This document shows, piece by piece, positions 1 through 8,862 of a stretch of 56,686 bases of DNA (positions are counted from its first letter, which is position 1; each line of letters starts with the position of its first letter). Position numbers and translations under genes: made by a program. The notes under the pieces are model-generated. The model was given only the letters and a program-made list of their open reading frames with translations, was not told the DNA's origin and searched no databases. Origin of the DNA: DATEJJ01 sp039649115 (GTDB lineage Bacteria > Actinomycetota > Actinomycetes > Mycobacteriales > Micromonosporaceae); assembly GCA_039649115.1 (NCBI GenBank), contig JBBWZQ010000414.1:1-56686 (forward strand). Reading direction: 5' to 3'.

Positions 1-55
1 GTACTGCGGTCTCTCGTCGCGGCAGCTTTCGGGCTCGCCGGCACGTACCGGCGAT

Positions 56-2248
56 ATGGAACCGCTCACCGTGGCCGTGGTCGACGACTCCGGGAGGTTG
101 CTGCACGTCTGTGAGATCTCGGACACCGCGGCCGGCTATGCCGAGTTGGGCGCGGTACTGGCCGAGCGATCCGCCGGAGCGGACGTGGCGGTGGCCGCCG
201 ACAGCGACGACCACCAGGTGACCCTGCTCCTCGCCGCGGCCGGCCGGCCGCTCGCGATCGTCGACGAAGAGTTGCTCGACGACTACGCCGAGCGCTTCGG
301 TGACGACGACTCCCCCGAGGAGTTGGAGGCTCCGGCCCCGCTGCGGCGGGCGATCGGCCTGTCCCGCGCGCTGCAGGCGGGTGCCCTGGTCGCCTCGGTG
401 CGGTCGGCGCCCCGCGAGCTGACCGCGCTCAAGCCGGTACTCGCCGCGCATGCCGCCGTCGTCTCCGGGCGCCAGGCCGCCGCCGTCGCGCTGCGCGAGG
501 TGCTGCGCGAGTTGTACCCGGCCGCGCTGCGCGCGTATCCGGACCCGGCCGCGTCCGTGCCGCTGGCGGTCCTCGACGCGCTGCCCGAGCCGGGCCTGCT
601 CGGCACCGGCAGCCGCAGCCGCGACGAGGTCGTGGTGGCGGAGTTGACCGCGAAGGGGGTCGGCGACAGCAGGCGGATCACCGACGCGGTCACCGCGCTG
701 CGGGTCGCGATCACGGAGACCCCCCGGCGCACCGGCATCGGCAAGTCGCTGACCACCGCCGTCGCCGAGACCATCCAGCAGAGCGTCGCCGCGGTACGCG
801 CCTGTGACACGGCGGTCGGTGCCCTGGTCGGCCTGCTCGCGGAGAAGGCGACGCCGGCGTCGACCAACGGCCGCCGCAAGGCCGAACCGGCGCGGCCGGC
901 GCGGGACCAGGCCACCGAGCCCGCCGCCGAACCGGCCCGCCCCGCGTCGCGCCGGGCCCGCACGACCATCCCGCCGTCGACGCGCGCCGCCAGCACGGCG
1001 GCCGGCGCCGCCGCCGTGGGCACGGCCGCCGCGACGGCCAGCGTTCCCCCGCCGATTCCCGCGGTACCGCCACTGGCCGGCGCGTCGGTTCCGATGGCAC
1101 CGGCACCCCCGGCCCCGCCGGTCGCACCCCCGGCCACCTCTCCCACGAGTGCCCCGCCCGGGCCCGCGCACCGGCAGCCGGACCACCTCGCGCCGGCGCA
1201 CGCCGCCATGGACGACATGGCGACCGGCGCGCACCCGGTGGTTCCCGCGCCGGTCGGGCCGTACCAGTCGTACTCGCCGGCCGCCTACGGGACGGCGTCG
1301 GTACCGCTTCCCCGGCCGGCGCCCGACGTCACGCCACCCGGCTCCCGGGGCGACTGGCCGCTCACCAACAGTGACTACCAGCCGGCGCGCCAGCCCGAGG
1401 AGCGGCTGCCCTCGCGCGACCCGTTCGACGGCAGCGGGTACCCGTTGACCAACCTCCCGTCCACCGTGGTCGGGCGCTCGGCGCCGGTCGCGCCGCCGCC
1501 CCCGGCGCCGGCCCCGATGCCGGTCGCGCCGCCCGCTCCGGATCCCTGGGACGGCCGGGTGGCACCGCCCTGGCAGGACGAGTCGCTGTCCGGCGAGCCG
1601 CCGACGCTGAACATGGTCGAGCCCGATCCGCTCGCCGACTTCGACCTGCGCGGCGAGCCGGATCCGCTGCTGGGGCGCGGCTCGCTCAACCAGGACGGCA
1701 TGCGGTTCGACGCGCCGTACAGCCCACCGCCGCTGCGCCTGGTTGAGCCGGACAGCGGCCGGATCGACGCCATGCAGGTGGGGGAGCCGATGGGGCCGGT
1801 CAGCGAGGAGAGCGACGGCGACCTGCTGATCTTCGCGCAGGCGCGCTCCGCGTGGTTCACCGGCCACGTGGAGCAGGAGGACACCTCCCTCGACTGGGAC
1901 AACCCGGCCGACCTGGGCTGGCAGGCGGCCGAGCGGGCGGCCGAGCCGATCCTGGGCGAGGAGACGACCGCCGGCCTGCCCCGCCGGGTACCGCAGGCCA
2001 ACCTGGTACCCGGTTCCGCGCTGCCCCCCGCGGACGACAGCAGCCTGCGGATCGTCCGGGACCCAGCGGCGATGGCGGCACACACCACCGGCTACTTCCG
2101 CGGCTCGCGGCGCGGCGAGGAGGTCCGTGGCTTCGCGGTGGGCGGCCGGCCCGGCCGCGAGTCGGCCGGCGGCTGGGACTTCAGCCGCGACAGCTGGGAG
2201 GGTGACCGCGACGAGGGTTACGAATACCGGTCCGCCGCCCGGCAGTAG
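56..2248 (+). CDS. IS110-transposase-derived, Pro/Ala-rich protein with conserved C-terminal tail
   Basis: A 730-residue protein. Residues 1-270 follow the layout of the DEDD (RuvC-like) domain of IS110-family transposases: a short strand ending VAVVDDSGRLL, an alternating alpha/beta stretch, then a helical segment (LREVLRELYPAALRAYP) like the region after the catalytic domain. The usual first GID-type catalytic strand is not visible, and no C-terminal transposase_20 domain follows. Instead come about 320 residues of low-complexity Pro/Ala sequence and an ordered tail (from about 570) containing ARSAWFTG, DLGWQAAERAAEP and GLPRRVPQANLVPGS. The same tail motif ends the sensor kinase at 5134-8862. 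No inverted repeats or mobile context are seen, so it looks domesticated rather than mobile. The frame stays open to the window edge upstream of ATG 56, with no alternative start and no clear Shine-Dalgarno, so the N-terminus could be longer. A regulatory or scaffold role is inference. Confidence 0.75.
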   Translation: MEPLTVAVVDDSGRLLHVCEISDTAAGYAELGAVLAERSAGADVAVAADSDDHQVTLLLAAAGRPLAIVDEELLDDYAERFGDDDSPEELEAPAPLRRAIGLSRALQAGALVASVRSAPRELTALKPVLAAHAAVVSGRQAAAVALREVLRELYPAALRAYPDPAASVPLAVLDALPEPGLLGTGSRSRDEVVVAELTAKGVGDSRRITDAVTALRVAITETPRRTGIGKSLTTAVAETIQQSVAAVRACDTAVGALVGLLAEKATPASTNGRRKAEPARPARDQATEPAAEPARPASRRARTTIPPSTRAASTAAGAAAVGTAAATASVPPPIPAVPPLAGASVPMAPAPPAPPVAPPATSPTSAPPGPAHRQPDHLAPAHAAMDDMATGAHPVVPAPVGPYQSYSPAAYGTASVPLPRPAPDVTPPGSRGDWPLTNSDYQPARQPEERLPSRDPFDGSGYPLTNLPSTVVGRSAPVAPPPPAPAPMPVAPPAPDPWDGRVAPPWQDESLSGEPPTLNMVEPDPLADFDLRGEPDPLLGRGSLNQDGMRFDAPYSPPPLRLVEPDSGRIDAMQVGEPMGPVSEESDGDLLIFAQARSAWFTGHVEQEDTSLDWDNPADLGWQAAERAAEPILGEETTAGLPRRVPQANLVPGSALPPADDSSLRIVRDPAAMAAHTTGYFRGSRRGEEVRGFAVGGRPGRESAGGWDFSRDSWEGDRDEGYEYRSAARQ

Positions 2249-2402
2249 TCTCGTCCGCGACCGGAAAAGGTGACGTGTTGGAACAATGCGGGCCGACGCG
2301 GCTGCCGGACTGGCCAGCGGGTCCTCGCCCGCATAGGTTGACTGCGTTTGGCAGCGCCCGCGACCGTATCCGCGCGGCGGAGGTCGAGGTGGAGTTGGAG
2401 CG

Positions 2403-3662
2403 GTGATGGCGGGCGGTACTTCTCGGACGATCTCGGCGGCGGACCGGACGACGACAGGCGCGCTGTCCCGGCGTTCCCTGCTGGCCGCGAGCCTCCTCGG
2501 CAGCGCCACGGCGCTGGGCGCGTGCAGCAGCCGCAGCGGCTCCGGCATGGACACGGGCAGTCAACTGCCGCAGGGTGACGATCTCGTGATCGGCGCGAGC
2601 CTGGAGTTGACCGGCTCGGGAGCGATCGTGGGCGTCTCGCAGCGCAAGGCGGTCACGATCGCCCAAAACAAGATCAACAGTACCGGCGTCGTCATGGGCA
2701 ACCAGGTGCGCCGGGTGCAGGTGACGATCAAGGACAACGCCAGCGACCCCAAGCAGGCGGCGCAGCTCGCGAAGGACTTCGCCAACGACTCGCGGGTGCT
2801 GGCGATCATCGGTGGCTGCACCGCCGGCACGGCCAAGGCGATGGCGCCCATCGCCGAACAGCAGAAGATACCCCTGCTCGCCACCGCCTTCGCGGACACC
2901 ATCCTGCGGCCGATCGCCAACCGCCGGTTCGTGTTCAAGCTCGGGCCGAACGCCTCCGACGTCGCCAGCCGGCTGAGCGCCTCCGTCCGCCAGCAGGGGC
3001 TGGCCCGGGTGGCGATCGTCGCGGAGGTCGGTGACCACGGAGACACCGGTGTCGCGGCGGTGACCACCGCCGCCAACAACGACCGGCGCGACCTCGTGCT
3101 GACCGTACGGGTACCGGTGGGCTCGCGCGACTACCACGCCCAGGCCGAGCAGGTGGCCGCCGCCCGACCGGACGCCGTGGTGATCTGGGCGGTCGCGCCG
3201 ACCTCCGGGCTGGTGGCGCGGGCGCTGCGCACGGCCAACTACGCCGGACAGATGTTCTTCGACGCGGGAGCGGCGTCCGAGGACGCGTCGGCGGCGTTGA
3301 ACCGGGCCGCGGCGGTCAACAGCTTCCTGGTGGCACCGACCATCCTCGCCGGCCGGCCGATCGCCGTGACCACCCCGGCCGAGCTGGACCAGGTGGACTT
3401 CTTCGAGGAGTACACGCAGCTCTACGGCGCCTTCTCCGGCGTGGCCGTGTACGCCGCGGACGCGCTCAACCTGGTCGTCGCGGCGGCCCAGCGGGGCCGC
3501 ACGGCCGCCACCCGGCTGCGGGTGCGCGACGAACTGGAGGCCGCGCCGTACGACGGACTGGCGGGGCAGTACATCTTCTCCACGATCAGCCACGGCGGCG
3601 TGCAGCCGGACTCGCTGAGCCTGTTCCAGATGCGCCCGGCGGACTGGGTCAAGGTGGGGTGA
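2403..3662 (+). CDS. Branched-chain amino acid-type ABC substrate-binding lipoprotein
   Basis: A 419-residue periplasmic-binding-fold protein of the Leu/Ile/Val-binding (LivJ, Peripla_BP_6) family. The N-terminus has a twin-arginine-like SRRS followed by a hydrophobic stretch and lipobox LGAC at about residue 40, so it is probably exported (possibly by Tat) and lipid-anchored. The mature part opens with DLVIGASLELTGSGA, typical of the family, and contains the AIIGGCTAGTAKAMAPIAEQ segment lining the ligand cleft. Start: GTG 2403 is followed at once by ATG 2406; GGTGGAG lies 8 bases before the GTG and TTGGAG 5 bases before the ATG, so either may be used. No permease or ATPase genes are adjacent. 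It sits between a transposase-derived protein and a conservon operon, so a sensory role is possible (inference). The ligand is unknown. Confidence 0.88.
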   Translation: MMAGGTSRTISAADRTTTGALSRRSLLAASLLGSATALGACSSRSGSGMDTGSQLPQGDDLVIGASLELTGSGAIVGVSQRKAVTIAQNKINSTGVVMGNQVRRVQVTIKDNASDPKQAAQLAKDFANDSRVLAIIGGCTAGTAKAMAPIAEQQKIPLLATAFADTILRPIANRRFVFKLGPNASDVASRLSASVRQQGLARVAIVAEVGDHGDTGVAAVTTAANNDRRDLVLTVRVPVGSRDYHAQAEQVAAARPDAVVIWAVAPTSGLVARALRTANYAGQMFFDAGAASEDASAALNRAAAVNSFLVAPTILAGRPIAVTTPAELDQVDFFEEYTQLYGAFSGVAVYAADALNLVVAAAQRGRTAATRLRVRDELEAAPYDGLAGQYIFSTISHGGVQPDSLSLFQMRPADWVKVG

Positions 3663-3663
3663 C

Positions 3664-3680
3664 CCCAACCGCCCGTTGGG
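3664..3680. terminator. Candidate bidirectional stem-loop between convergent genes
   Basis: CCCAAC and GTTGGG form a perfect 6-bp stem around a 5-base loop, starting 2 bases after the stop of the binding protein and 16 bases before the stop of the convergent GTPase gene. There is no U-tract, as is common in high-GC actinobacteria, so termination is inferred from position and symmetry only. Confidence 0.4.
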
Positions 3681-3695
3681 CCCGCTACGGCCCGA

Positions 3696-4304
3696 TCAGG
3701 CCGGTGCCCCGGCCCGCTGCCTGCGCATCGTCAACACGTACTCGACGAGCGAGATCAGCACGTGCTTGGTCGACTCGCGGCTGCGCGCGTCACACGCGAC
3801 CACGGGCACCTCGGTCGGGACCGCCAACGCGTCCCGTACGTCCTGGGAGTTGTGGTACTGCATCCCGTCGAAGCAGTTGATCGCGACCAGGTACGGCAGC
3901 CGCCGGTGCTCGAAGAAGTCGATCGCGGCGAAGCAGTCGGCCAACCGGCGGGTGTCCACCATGACGACCGCGCCGATCGCGCCGCGTACCAGTTCGTCCC
4001 ACATGAACCAGAACCGGGTCTGGCCGGGTGTGCCGAAGAGGTAGAGGATCAGATCCCGGTCGATCGAGATCCGCCCGAAGTCCATGGCGACCGTTGTCGT
4101 GATCTTCCCGGGTACCTGCCGGGTGTCGTCGACGCCCTCGCCCGCGGAGGTCATGATCGCCTCGGTGGTCAGCGGCGTGATCTCCGACACCGAGCCGACC
4201 AGCGTGGTCTTGCCTACGCCGAACCCGCCGGCGATCACGATCTTCGCCGACGTCACTCGCCCAGCCGTCGGGCGGTACGCCATGTCAGAGCCTGCGAAGT
4301 CCAC
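3696..4304 (-). CDS. cvnD: Conservon-type GTPase (CvnD-like)
   Basis: A 202-residue small GTPase of the family found in actinobacterial conservons (MglA/Ras-like; prototype RarD of the Streptomyces rar locus). The P-loop GGFGVGKTT lies near residue 27, the G3-like FGTPGQ near 91, and the distal half VNC/DARS region corresponds to the nucleotide-specificity part. It is the last gene of a four-gene operon. Start: GTG 4304 overlaps the DUF742 gene by 20 bases, is preceded by GGAGAGGG, and gives the N-terminus MDFAGSD. ATG 4283, one base after the DUF742 stop, is the alternative. It is expected to form a membrane-associated complex with the upstream proteins, by analogy with known conservons. Confidence 0.92.
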   Translation of the reverse strand: MDFAGSDMAYRPTAGRVTSAKIVIAGGFGVGKTTLVGSVSEITPLTTEAIMTSAGEGVDDTRQVPGKITTTVAMDFGRISIDRDLILYLFGTPGQTRFWFMWDELVRGAIGAVVMVDTRRLADCFAAIDFFEHRRLPYLVAINCFDGMQYHNSQDVRDALAVPTEVPVVACDARSRESTKHVLISLVEYVLTMRRQRAGAPA

Positions 4305-4668
4305 TCAGCACCCTCTCCAGCAACTCCGTGCCCACCGAGTCGTTACTGTCGAACGACGTCGGCTCGTACACCGCGACCATCCCGTCCGCGGCCATGTCTG
4401 CGATGAGTACCCGGGCGACCCCGAGCGGCAACTGCATCCGCGCCGCGACCTCGGCCAGCGACTGTAGCCGACCGTCGCACAGTGCGGCGATGTACTGCTG
4501 TTCCCGGCCGTGCGCGCCGGCACCGTCGCGATGCAGGGCCGTGCGGCCCCGGGCCGTCGTCTCGATGAGTGCTTCGAGCGCAATGTCCAACTTTGGTCGC
4601 GTGCGCCCGCGGGTGACGGCGTACGGCCGGACCAGTGCACCCGTAGGTTCATCACGGTCGGCAACCAT
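4285..4668 (-). CDS. cvnC: DUF742 protein (CvnC-like)
   Basis: A 127-residue DUF742 protein, the third component of conservons. It shows the signature LVRPYAVTRGRT at residues 12-23 and a winged-helix-like second half (LPLGVARVLIADMAADGMV) that resembles a DNA- or protein-binding HTH. ATG 4668 has a strong GGAGGTGA 6 bases upstream. The gene lies 64 bases after the Roadblock gene, and the GTPase gene overlaps its 3' end. DUF742 proteins are thought to bridge the Roadblock protein and GTPase; no catalytic residues are seen. Confidence 0.92.
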   Translation of the reverse strand: MVADRDEPTGALVRPYAVTRGRTRPKLDIALEALIETTARGRTALHRDGAGAHGREQQYIAALCDGRLQSLAEVAARMQLPLGVARVLIADMAADGMVAVYEPTSFDSNDSVGTELLERVLSGLRRL

Positions 4669-4732
4669 AGCCGTTCACCTCCTCATCCCGTCTGTCTTGC
4701 CGCGGTACGAATGTCGGTACGCCTTGCGGTGA

Positions 4733-5137
4733 TCAACCCAGCATCGACGCGGCGGTCCGCACCGGTGGGGTCAGGGCGTCGCCGACCCGGTCCACGAGCA
4801 GCGCCATCTCGTAGCCGACCTGGCCCACGTCACAGCTGCGGGCGGCGAGTACGGCGAACGATGAGCCGTCGGAGATGGACATCAGGAACAGGAAGCCGTT
4901 GTCCATCTCGACCACCGTCTGGAGCACCGCGCCGCCCTCGAAGCACCGCGACGCGCCCTGGGTCAGGCTCACCAGCCCCGAGGCGATCGCCGAGAGTTGA
5001 TCGGCCCGGTCGCGGGGCAGGTCGCGCGAGGAGGCGAGCAGCAGACCGTCCGCGGAGACCGCGACCGCGTGCGCGACACCCGGCACCCGATCCGCGAAGT
5101 TGGCCAGCAGCCAGCCGAGATCCTGCGTTGTTGTCAT
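4733..5137 (-). CDS. cvnB: Roadblock/LC7 domain protein (CvnB-like)
   Basis: A 134-residue single-domain Roadblock/LC7 protein, the second conservon component and the likely GTPase-interacting partner. The family pattern is clear: LGWLLANFADRVPGVAHAVAVSADGLLLA at the start (a helix then a strand), a central LSAIASGLVSL helix, and LFLMSISDGSSFAVLAA strands. ATG 5137 overlaps the kinase stop in an ATGA tetranucleotide (5134-5137), and AAGGAG lies 6 bases upstream, so translation is probably coupled to the kinase. A longer in-frame upstream reading is Arg-rich shadow sequence inside the kinase gene and was discarded. Confidence 0.93.
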   Translation of the reverse strand: MTTTQDLGWLLANFADRVPGVAHAVAVSADGLLLASSRDLPRDRADQLSAIASGLVSLTQGASRCFEGGAVLQTVVEMDNGFLFLMSISDGSSFAVLAARSCDVGQVGYEMALLVDRVGDALTPPVRTAASMLG

Positions 5138-8100
5138 TCCAGCTCCTTGCCGCCGTGCGAGTTTCCGGTGGGCGTGCTCGATTCGGGGGGCTTGGCGTCG
5201 TCGCCGTTGCGGGTACGGCCTCGCTGTACCCCGCGGTGGTAGGCCGAGAGCAGGCCCCGTACCTGCTCGGGAGAGCGTCGGTTCGCGTTGGTGGGCGCCT
5301 TCTCCACGCCACCAGGGACGAGTTGTGCCATCGGTACCCGCTTGGGCAGGCCCGCGTCGGTCACCGCGGCCACCTCGGGCGCCGCCGCCGCCCGGGCCGC
5401 GTGCCATCCTTCGTCGGCCGCGGTGCGCCACGCCTGGTCAGGGGTGGACATGCGACCCTCGACCGACACCGGCGAGGGCTGCGCGGGTGGTGCCGACGGC
5501 TGGTCGGGCGCCGGCTCGGCGGCCGGGTCCGCGCTGACCTGGATGTCGAGCGTCAGGCCCTCGACCGGCACCGCCTCGACCGGCGGAACCTCGGCGGCCG
5601 CGGGCGGCACGGAGGGGGCGTCGGTGGCGGGGATCACGGCAGCCGGAGCCTCGGCGGCCGGGGCCGGGGTCCGGGTGCCGTTGGCACCCGCCTGCTCCTC
5701 GACCCGGCCGAGCCCGGTCGGACCCGTCTCGTCGGCCGGTCGGGCGCGGAACCACGCCGACTCCAGCTCCCGGAAGATCGGCAGCTCCATGGTCTCGTCC
5801 GCGTACGCGATGACCCGCTTCGGCTCGACCGCCGGACCTGCCTGCGCCGTCACGGGCTGTGCCGGTGCGGGCGCCGGCGGCTGCGGTGGCTGCGCCGGGG
5901 ACCGCGGGCCGGCCTGGGCCGGCGGTGGGGTGGCCACCAGCGGGGGCGGCGTGTACGGCTGCGGGACGATCGGCATGTCGGTGGTCTCGCCGGCCACCGC
6001 CTGGTTGGCTCCGCCGGCCGCGCTCCACCCGCCACTGCCCGCGTCCGCGGTCTCGGTGCGGTCCTCGCGCAGCCGCGGGATCTCCGACGTGATGTCCAGG
6101 GCGGCGGCCAGCTCCTCCGGTACCGGAGGTGCGCCGTCGTCCGGCTGGCCCGGCGCCTGCGCCGGTACCGGCGGCCACGCGGGCGGCGGCCAGGCGGGCG
6201 GCGGTGCCGCGGCCGTGGGCGGGTGACCCGCGGGCGTACCCACGCTGGGCGCGCCGGACGCGGCCGCCGTGCCGGGGCGGTCCTCGATCACGTCCGCGTC
6301 CACCGTGTCCGCGGCGCCGGACGATGCCTGTGCCGCGCCGGTCACGTCGACCTCGCGGTCGCCGCGCTCGCGGAACGCCTCCGGCGAGGCCGGGGCCGGG
6401 CGCGGGACGGGCGGCCGCTGCTCCTGCGGCGGCGCGCCGGGCTCCGTGGTGCGGCTGTCGCCGGCCCGCCGCTGCGGCAACGGGTCCGCGCCGCCGTCCG
6501 GCCGGCGGGGCGCGAACAGGTCGACGCCGTTGAGGTTGGTGCCGTTCACCGCGCCGGTCAGGTCGGACCACGCGGGCAGGTGGCGGGCGCCGGCGGGCGC
6601 ACCGGAGCTGGCCGCGAGCCCACCCGAGAACGTGTCCGGGCCGGCCGAGGCGAAGCCGCCGATGCCACTGCCGGCGAGCGTGCCGTAGCCGTGGTCGCCG
6701 CCGGGGGGACCGTAACCGGCGCCGGCCGGTGCCGCGGACGGGCCGCTCTCCAGGGCCAACGGGCCGCCCAAGGGCACGCGCGGCGCGGGTACCGGCGGCT
6801 CGGGGCGGCTGGGCGGCGGGTCGTGCATCATCGCCAACATGGTCGAACCGGGTGCCCGGCCGGAGAGCGCGCGCGGCACCAGGACGGACGTCGGCAGCAG
6901 GACATCCGCGATCGTGCCGCGCTCGTGTGCCGGGCGCAGCTCGACCTTGACGCCGTGCCGGGCGCCCAGCCGGGCGACCACGACGAGGCCCATCATCCGG
7001 GACACCGCCACGTCGACCTCGGGTGGCGTGGCGAGCCGCTCGTTGAGGTCGGCGAGCTGGTCGGGCGAGATGCCGATGCCGTGGTCCTCGACGTAGAGCA
7101 CGGCCCGGTCCCCGACCCGGCGGGCCTCCACGATGACGCTGGAGTCCGGCGGCGAGAAGGCGGTCGCGTTGTCGAACAGCTCGGCGACCAGGTGGACCAG
7201 GTCGTTGACCGCGTGCGAGGCCACCTCGATGTCGCGGTCGATGACGCCGAACTCGATCCGGGTGTAGTGCTCCACCTCGGACTGGGCGGCGCGCAGCACG
7301 TCGATCAGGGCGGCCGGCTCGCGCTGCACGCGCGTGGAGTCGGCACCGGCCAGTACCAGCAGGTTTTCGTCGTTGCGGCGCATCCGGGTCGCCAGGTGGT
7401 CGAGCTGGAACAGCTCGGCCAGGTGGTCCGGGTCCTCCTCGCCGCGCTCCAGCCGGTCCAGGTGGCCGATGAGCCGGTCGACCAGGATCTGCGAACGGCG
7501 GGCCAGGTTGACGAACATCGTGGACACCGACGAGCGCAGCGCGGCCTGCTCGGCGGCGGTGCGCACGGCCTCCAGGTGGACCGCGTTGAACGCCTCGGTG
7601 ACCTGCCCGAACTCGTCCCGGCTGCGGACCGGCAGCGGGTCGGCGATCTGCAGCGCGACCTGCTGGGGCGACATCTGCGAGGACAGGGCCGGGTCGCGCA
7701 GCCGGGCGACGGCCTGCGGCAACCCGTACTGTGCGATGGCGAGGGCACCGTGGCGCAGTTCGCGCAGCGACCGGTTCATCGACCGGGCCACGAACCACGC
7801 GATCAGTACCGCGACGAGCACCAGGCTGAGCAGCAGGCCGGCCTCGACCAGCACCTGGCTCTGCACCCTGTTGTGCAGGGCGGTCGCGTCCCGCACGGTC
7901 TGGTCGTCGATCCGCTGTTCGACCTGGCGCAGCAGGTTGCCCGCGCTGACGAACACGTTGTCCCAGTCCTCGGCGCTGGCCAGGTTGGTCGGCGGCGGCT
8001 GGCCCGGCACCCAGAGGTGCAGGTCCGACTCGAAGATCTGCATCTCGTGCACGTCGGGCCCGGTGTACGTCTGCTTGTACAGCGCCCACTGCTGGGGCGT

Positions 8101-8862
8101 CGTGACGGTGCGGAAGTCGCTGACCGCCTGGCCCTGCGCCGTCAGCGTGCCGATGAACGACTGCTGCGCGCCGATCTCCCAGCTCTTCATCAGCAGCGCC
8201 TGCAGGCCGACGACCCGCTCCTGGGACAGCCATTCCTTGTCGCGGGCGAGGGCCGAGCCGGCCTGGATCTCGTAGCTGAGGGCCGAGTCACCGGCCATCT
8301 GCGCGGACGAGCCGCGGATGCTCAGCAGGTTGTCGATCAGGCTGCCGTAGCGCTCCAGCGCCGAGATGAGGGTGATGTTGCTGCTGCTGAGGATGGCGTT
8401 GCGGACCTCGGCGAGCGTGCTGAGGCCGCCGTCGATCGACTGGAGCTGGGTCACGAACGTGTCCGGCAGGCCGGCCAGGGCGTTGCGGTGCTCGCGGTAG
8501 TTCCGCATCGCCAGGTCCGCGTTCTGGAAGAGACTCTTGTACGAATTCTGCAGGCCCTTGGTGGTCGCGTCGGAGGTGTTGACGTTGGCCAGGAGCATGA
8601 CCGCCGCCGCCCGCTCGTCCTGCAGGTCGTGCACCAGCGCTCCGGAGTCGGCGGCGAGGCTGGCGAGGGTCCGGGCGCGGTCCGCGTCGGTGGCCGCTCC
8701 GATGTTCGTGAGCAGGGCACCGAAGCCGACGGCGATGGTGGCGATGGTCGGCACCATCATGATCAGCCCGAGCTTGACCCAGATCGGCCGGTCCCGGAGG
8801 TAGCCGCTCAGGCCCCGTACACGCGTAAGCACTCCGGTGCCTGTCGTTGGCCGCTTGCTCAC
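5134..8862 (-). CDS. cvnA: Nitrate/nitrite-sensor-type membrane histidine kinase (CvnA-like)
   Basis: A 1242-residue sensor kinase, first gene of the conservon operon. TM1 is at about 29-52; an extracytoplasmic helical domain of the nitrate/nitrite-sensing (NIT) type spans about 55-330; TM2 is at about 335-358, followed by HAMP. The likely phospho-acceptor His is in LDHLATRMRR near 490. The HATPase domain has the N-box ELFDNATAFSPP near 563 and G1 VEDHGIGI near 595. Beyond about 690 are roughly 500 residues of Pro/Ala-rich linker ending in an ordered tail (ESAWFRARP near 1037, GLPKRVPMAQLVPGG near 1177), which matches the tail of the protein at 56-2248. GGAGGG precedes ATG 8862. The ligand is not proven; NIT domains are named for NasR-type nitrate sensing. 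Confidence 0.93.
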   Translation of the reverse strand: MSKRPTTGTGVLTRVRGLSGYLRDRPIWVKLGLIMMVPTIATIAVGFGALLTNIGAATDADRARTLASLAADSGALVHDLQDERAAAVMLLANVNTSDATTKGLQNSYKSLFQNADLAMRNYREHRNALAGLPDTFVTQLQSIDGGLSTLAEVRNAILSSSNITLISALERYGSLIDNLLSIRGSSAQMAGDSALSYEIQAGSALARDKEWLSQERVVGLQALLMKSWEIGAQQSFIGTLTAQGQAVSDFRTVTTPQQWALYKQTYTGPDVHEMQIFESDLHLWVPGQPPPTNLASAEDWDNVFVSAGNLLRQVEQRIDDQTVRDATALHNRVQSQVLVEAGLLLSLVLVAVLIAWFVARSMNRSLRELRHGALAIAQYGLPQAVARLRDPALSSQMSPQQVALQIADPLPVRSRDEFGQVTEAFNAVHLEAVRTAAEQAALRSSVSTMFVNLARRSQILVDRLIGHLDRLERGEEDPDHLAELFQLDHLATRMRRNDENLLVLAGADSTRVQREPAALIDVLRAAQSEVEHYTRIEFGVIDRDIEVASHAVNDLVHLVAELFDNATAFSPPDSSVIVEARRVGDRAVLYVEDHGIGISPDQLADLNERLATPPEVDVAVSRMMGLVVVARLGARHGVKVELRPAHERGTIADVLLPTSVLVPRALSGRAPGSTMLAMMHDPPPSRPEPPVPAPRVPLGGPLALESGPSAAPAGAGYGPPGGDHGYGTLAGSGIGGFASAGPDTFSGGLAASSGAPAGARHLPAWSDLTGAVNGTNLNGVDLFAPRRPDGGADPLPQRRAGDSRTTEPGAPPQEQRPPVPRPAPASPEAFRERGDREVDVTGAAQASSGAADTVDADVIEDRPGTAAASGAPSVGTPAGHPPTAAAPPPAWPPPAWPPVPAQAPGQPDDGAPPVPEELAAALDITSEIPRLREDRTETADAGSGGWSAAGGANQAVAGETTDMPIVPQPYTPPPLVATPPPAQAGPRSPAQPPQPPAPAPAQPVTAQAGPAVEPKRVIAYADETMELPIFRELESAWFRARPADETGPTGLGRVEEQAGANGTRTPAPAAEAPAAVIPATDAPSVPPAAAEVPPVEAVPVEGLTLDIQVSADPAAEPAPDQPSAPPAQPSPVSVEGRMSTPDQAWRTAADEGWHAARAAAAPEVAAVTDAGLPKRVPMAQLVPGGVEKAPTNANRRSPEQVRGLLSAYHRGVQRGRTRNGDDAKPPESSTPTGNSHGGKELE

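Noticed and set aside
56..2248. Active IS110 insertion sequence
   Set aside because: No transposase_20 domain, no visible element ends, and a long regulatory-looking C-terminal half. It is treated as exapted.
2338..2371. Promoter TTGACT...GTATCC before the binding-protein gene
   Set aside because: The spacing of about 22 bases is too long for a normal sigma-70-type promoter.
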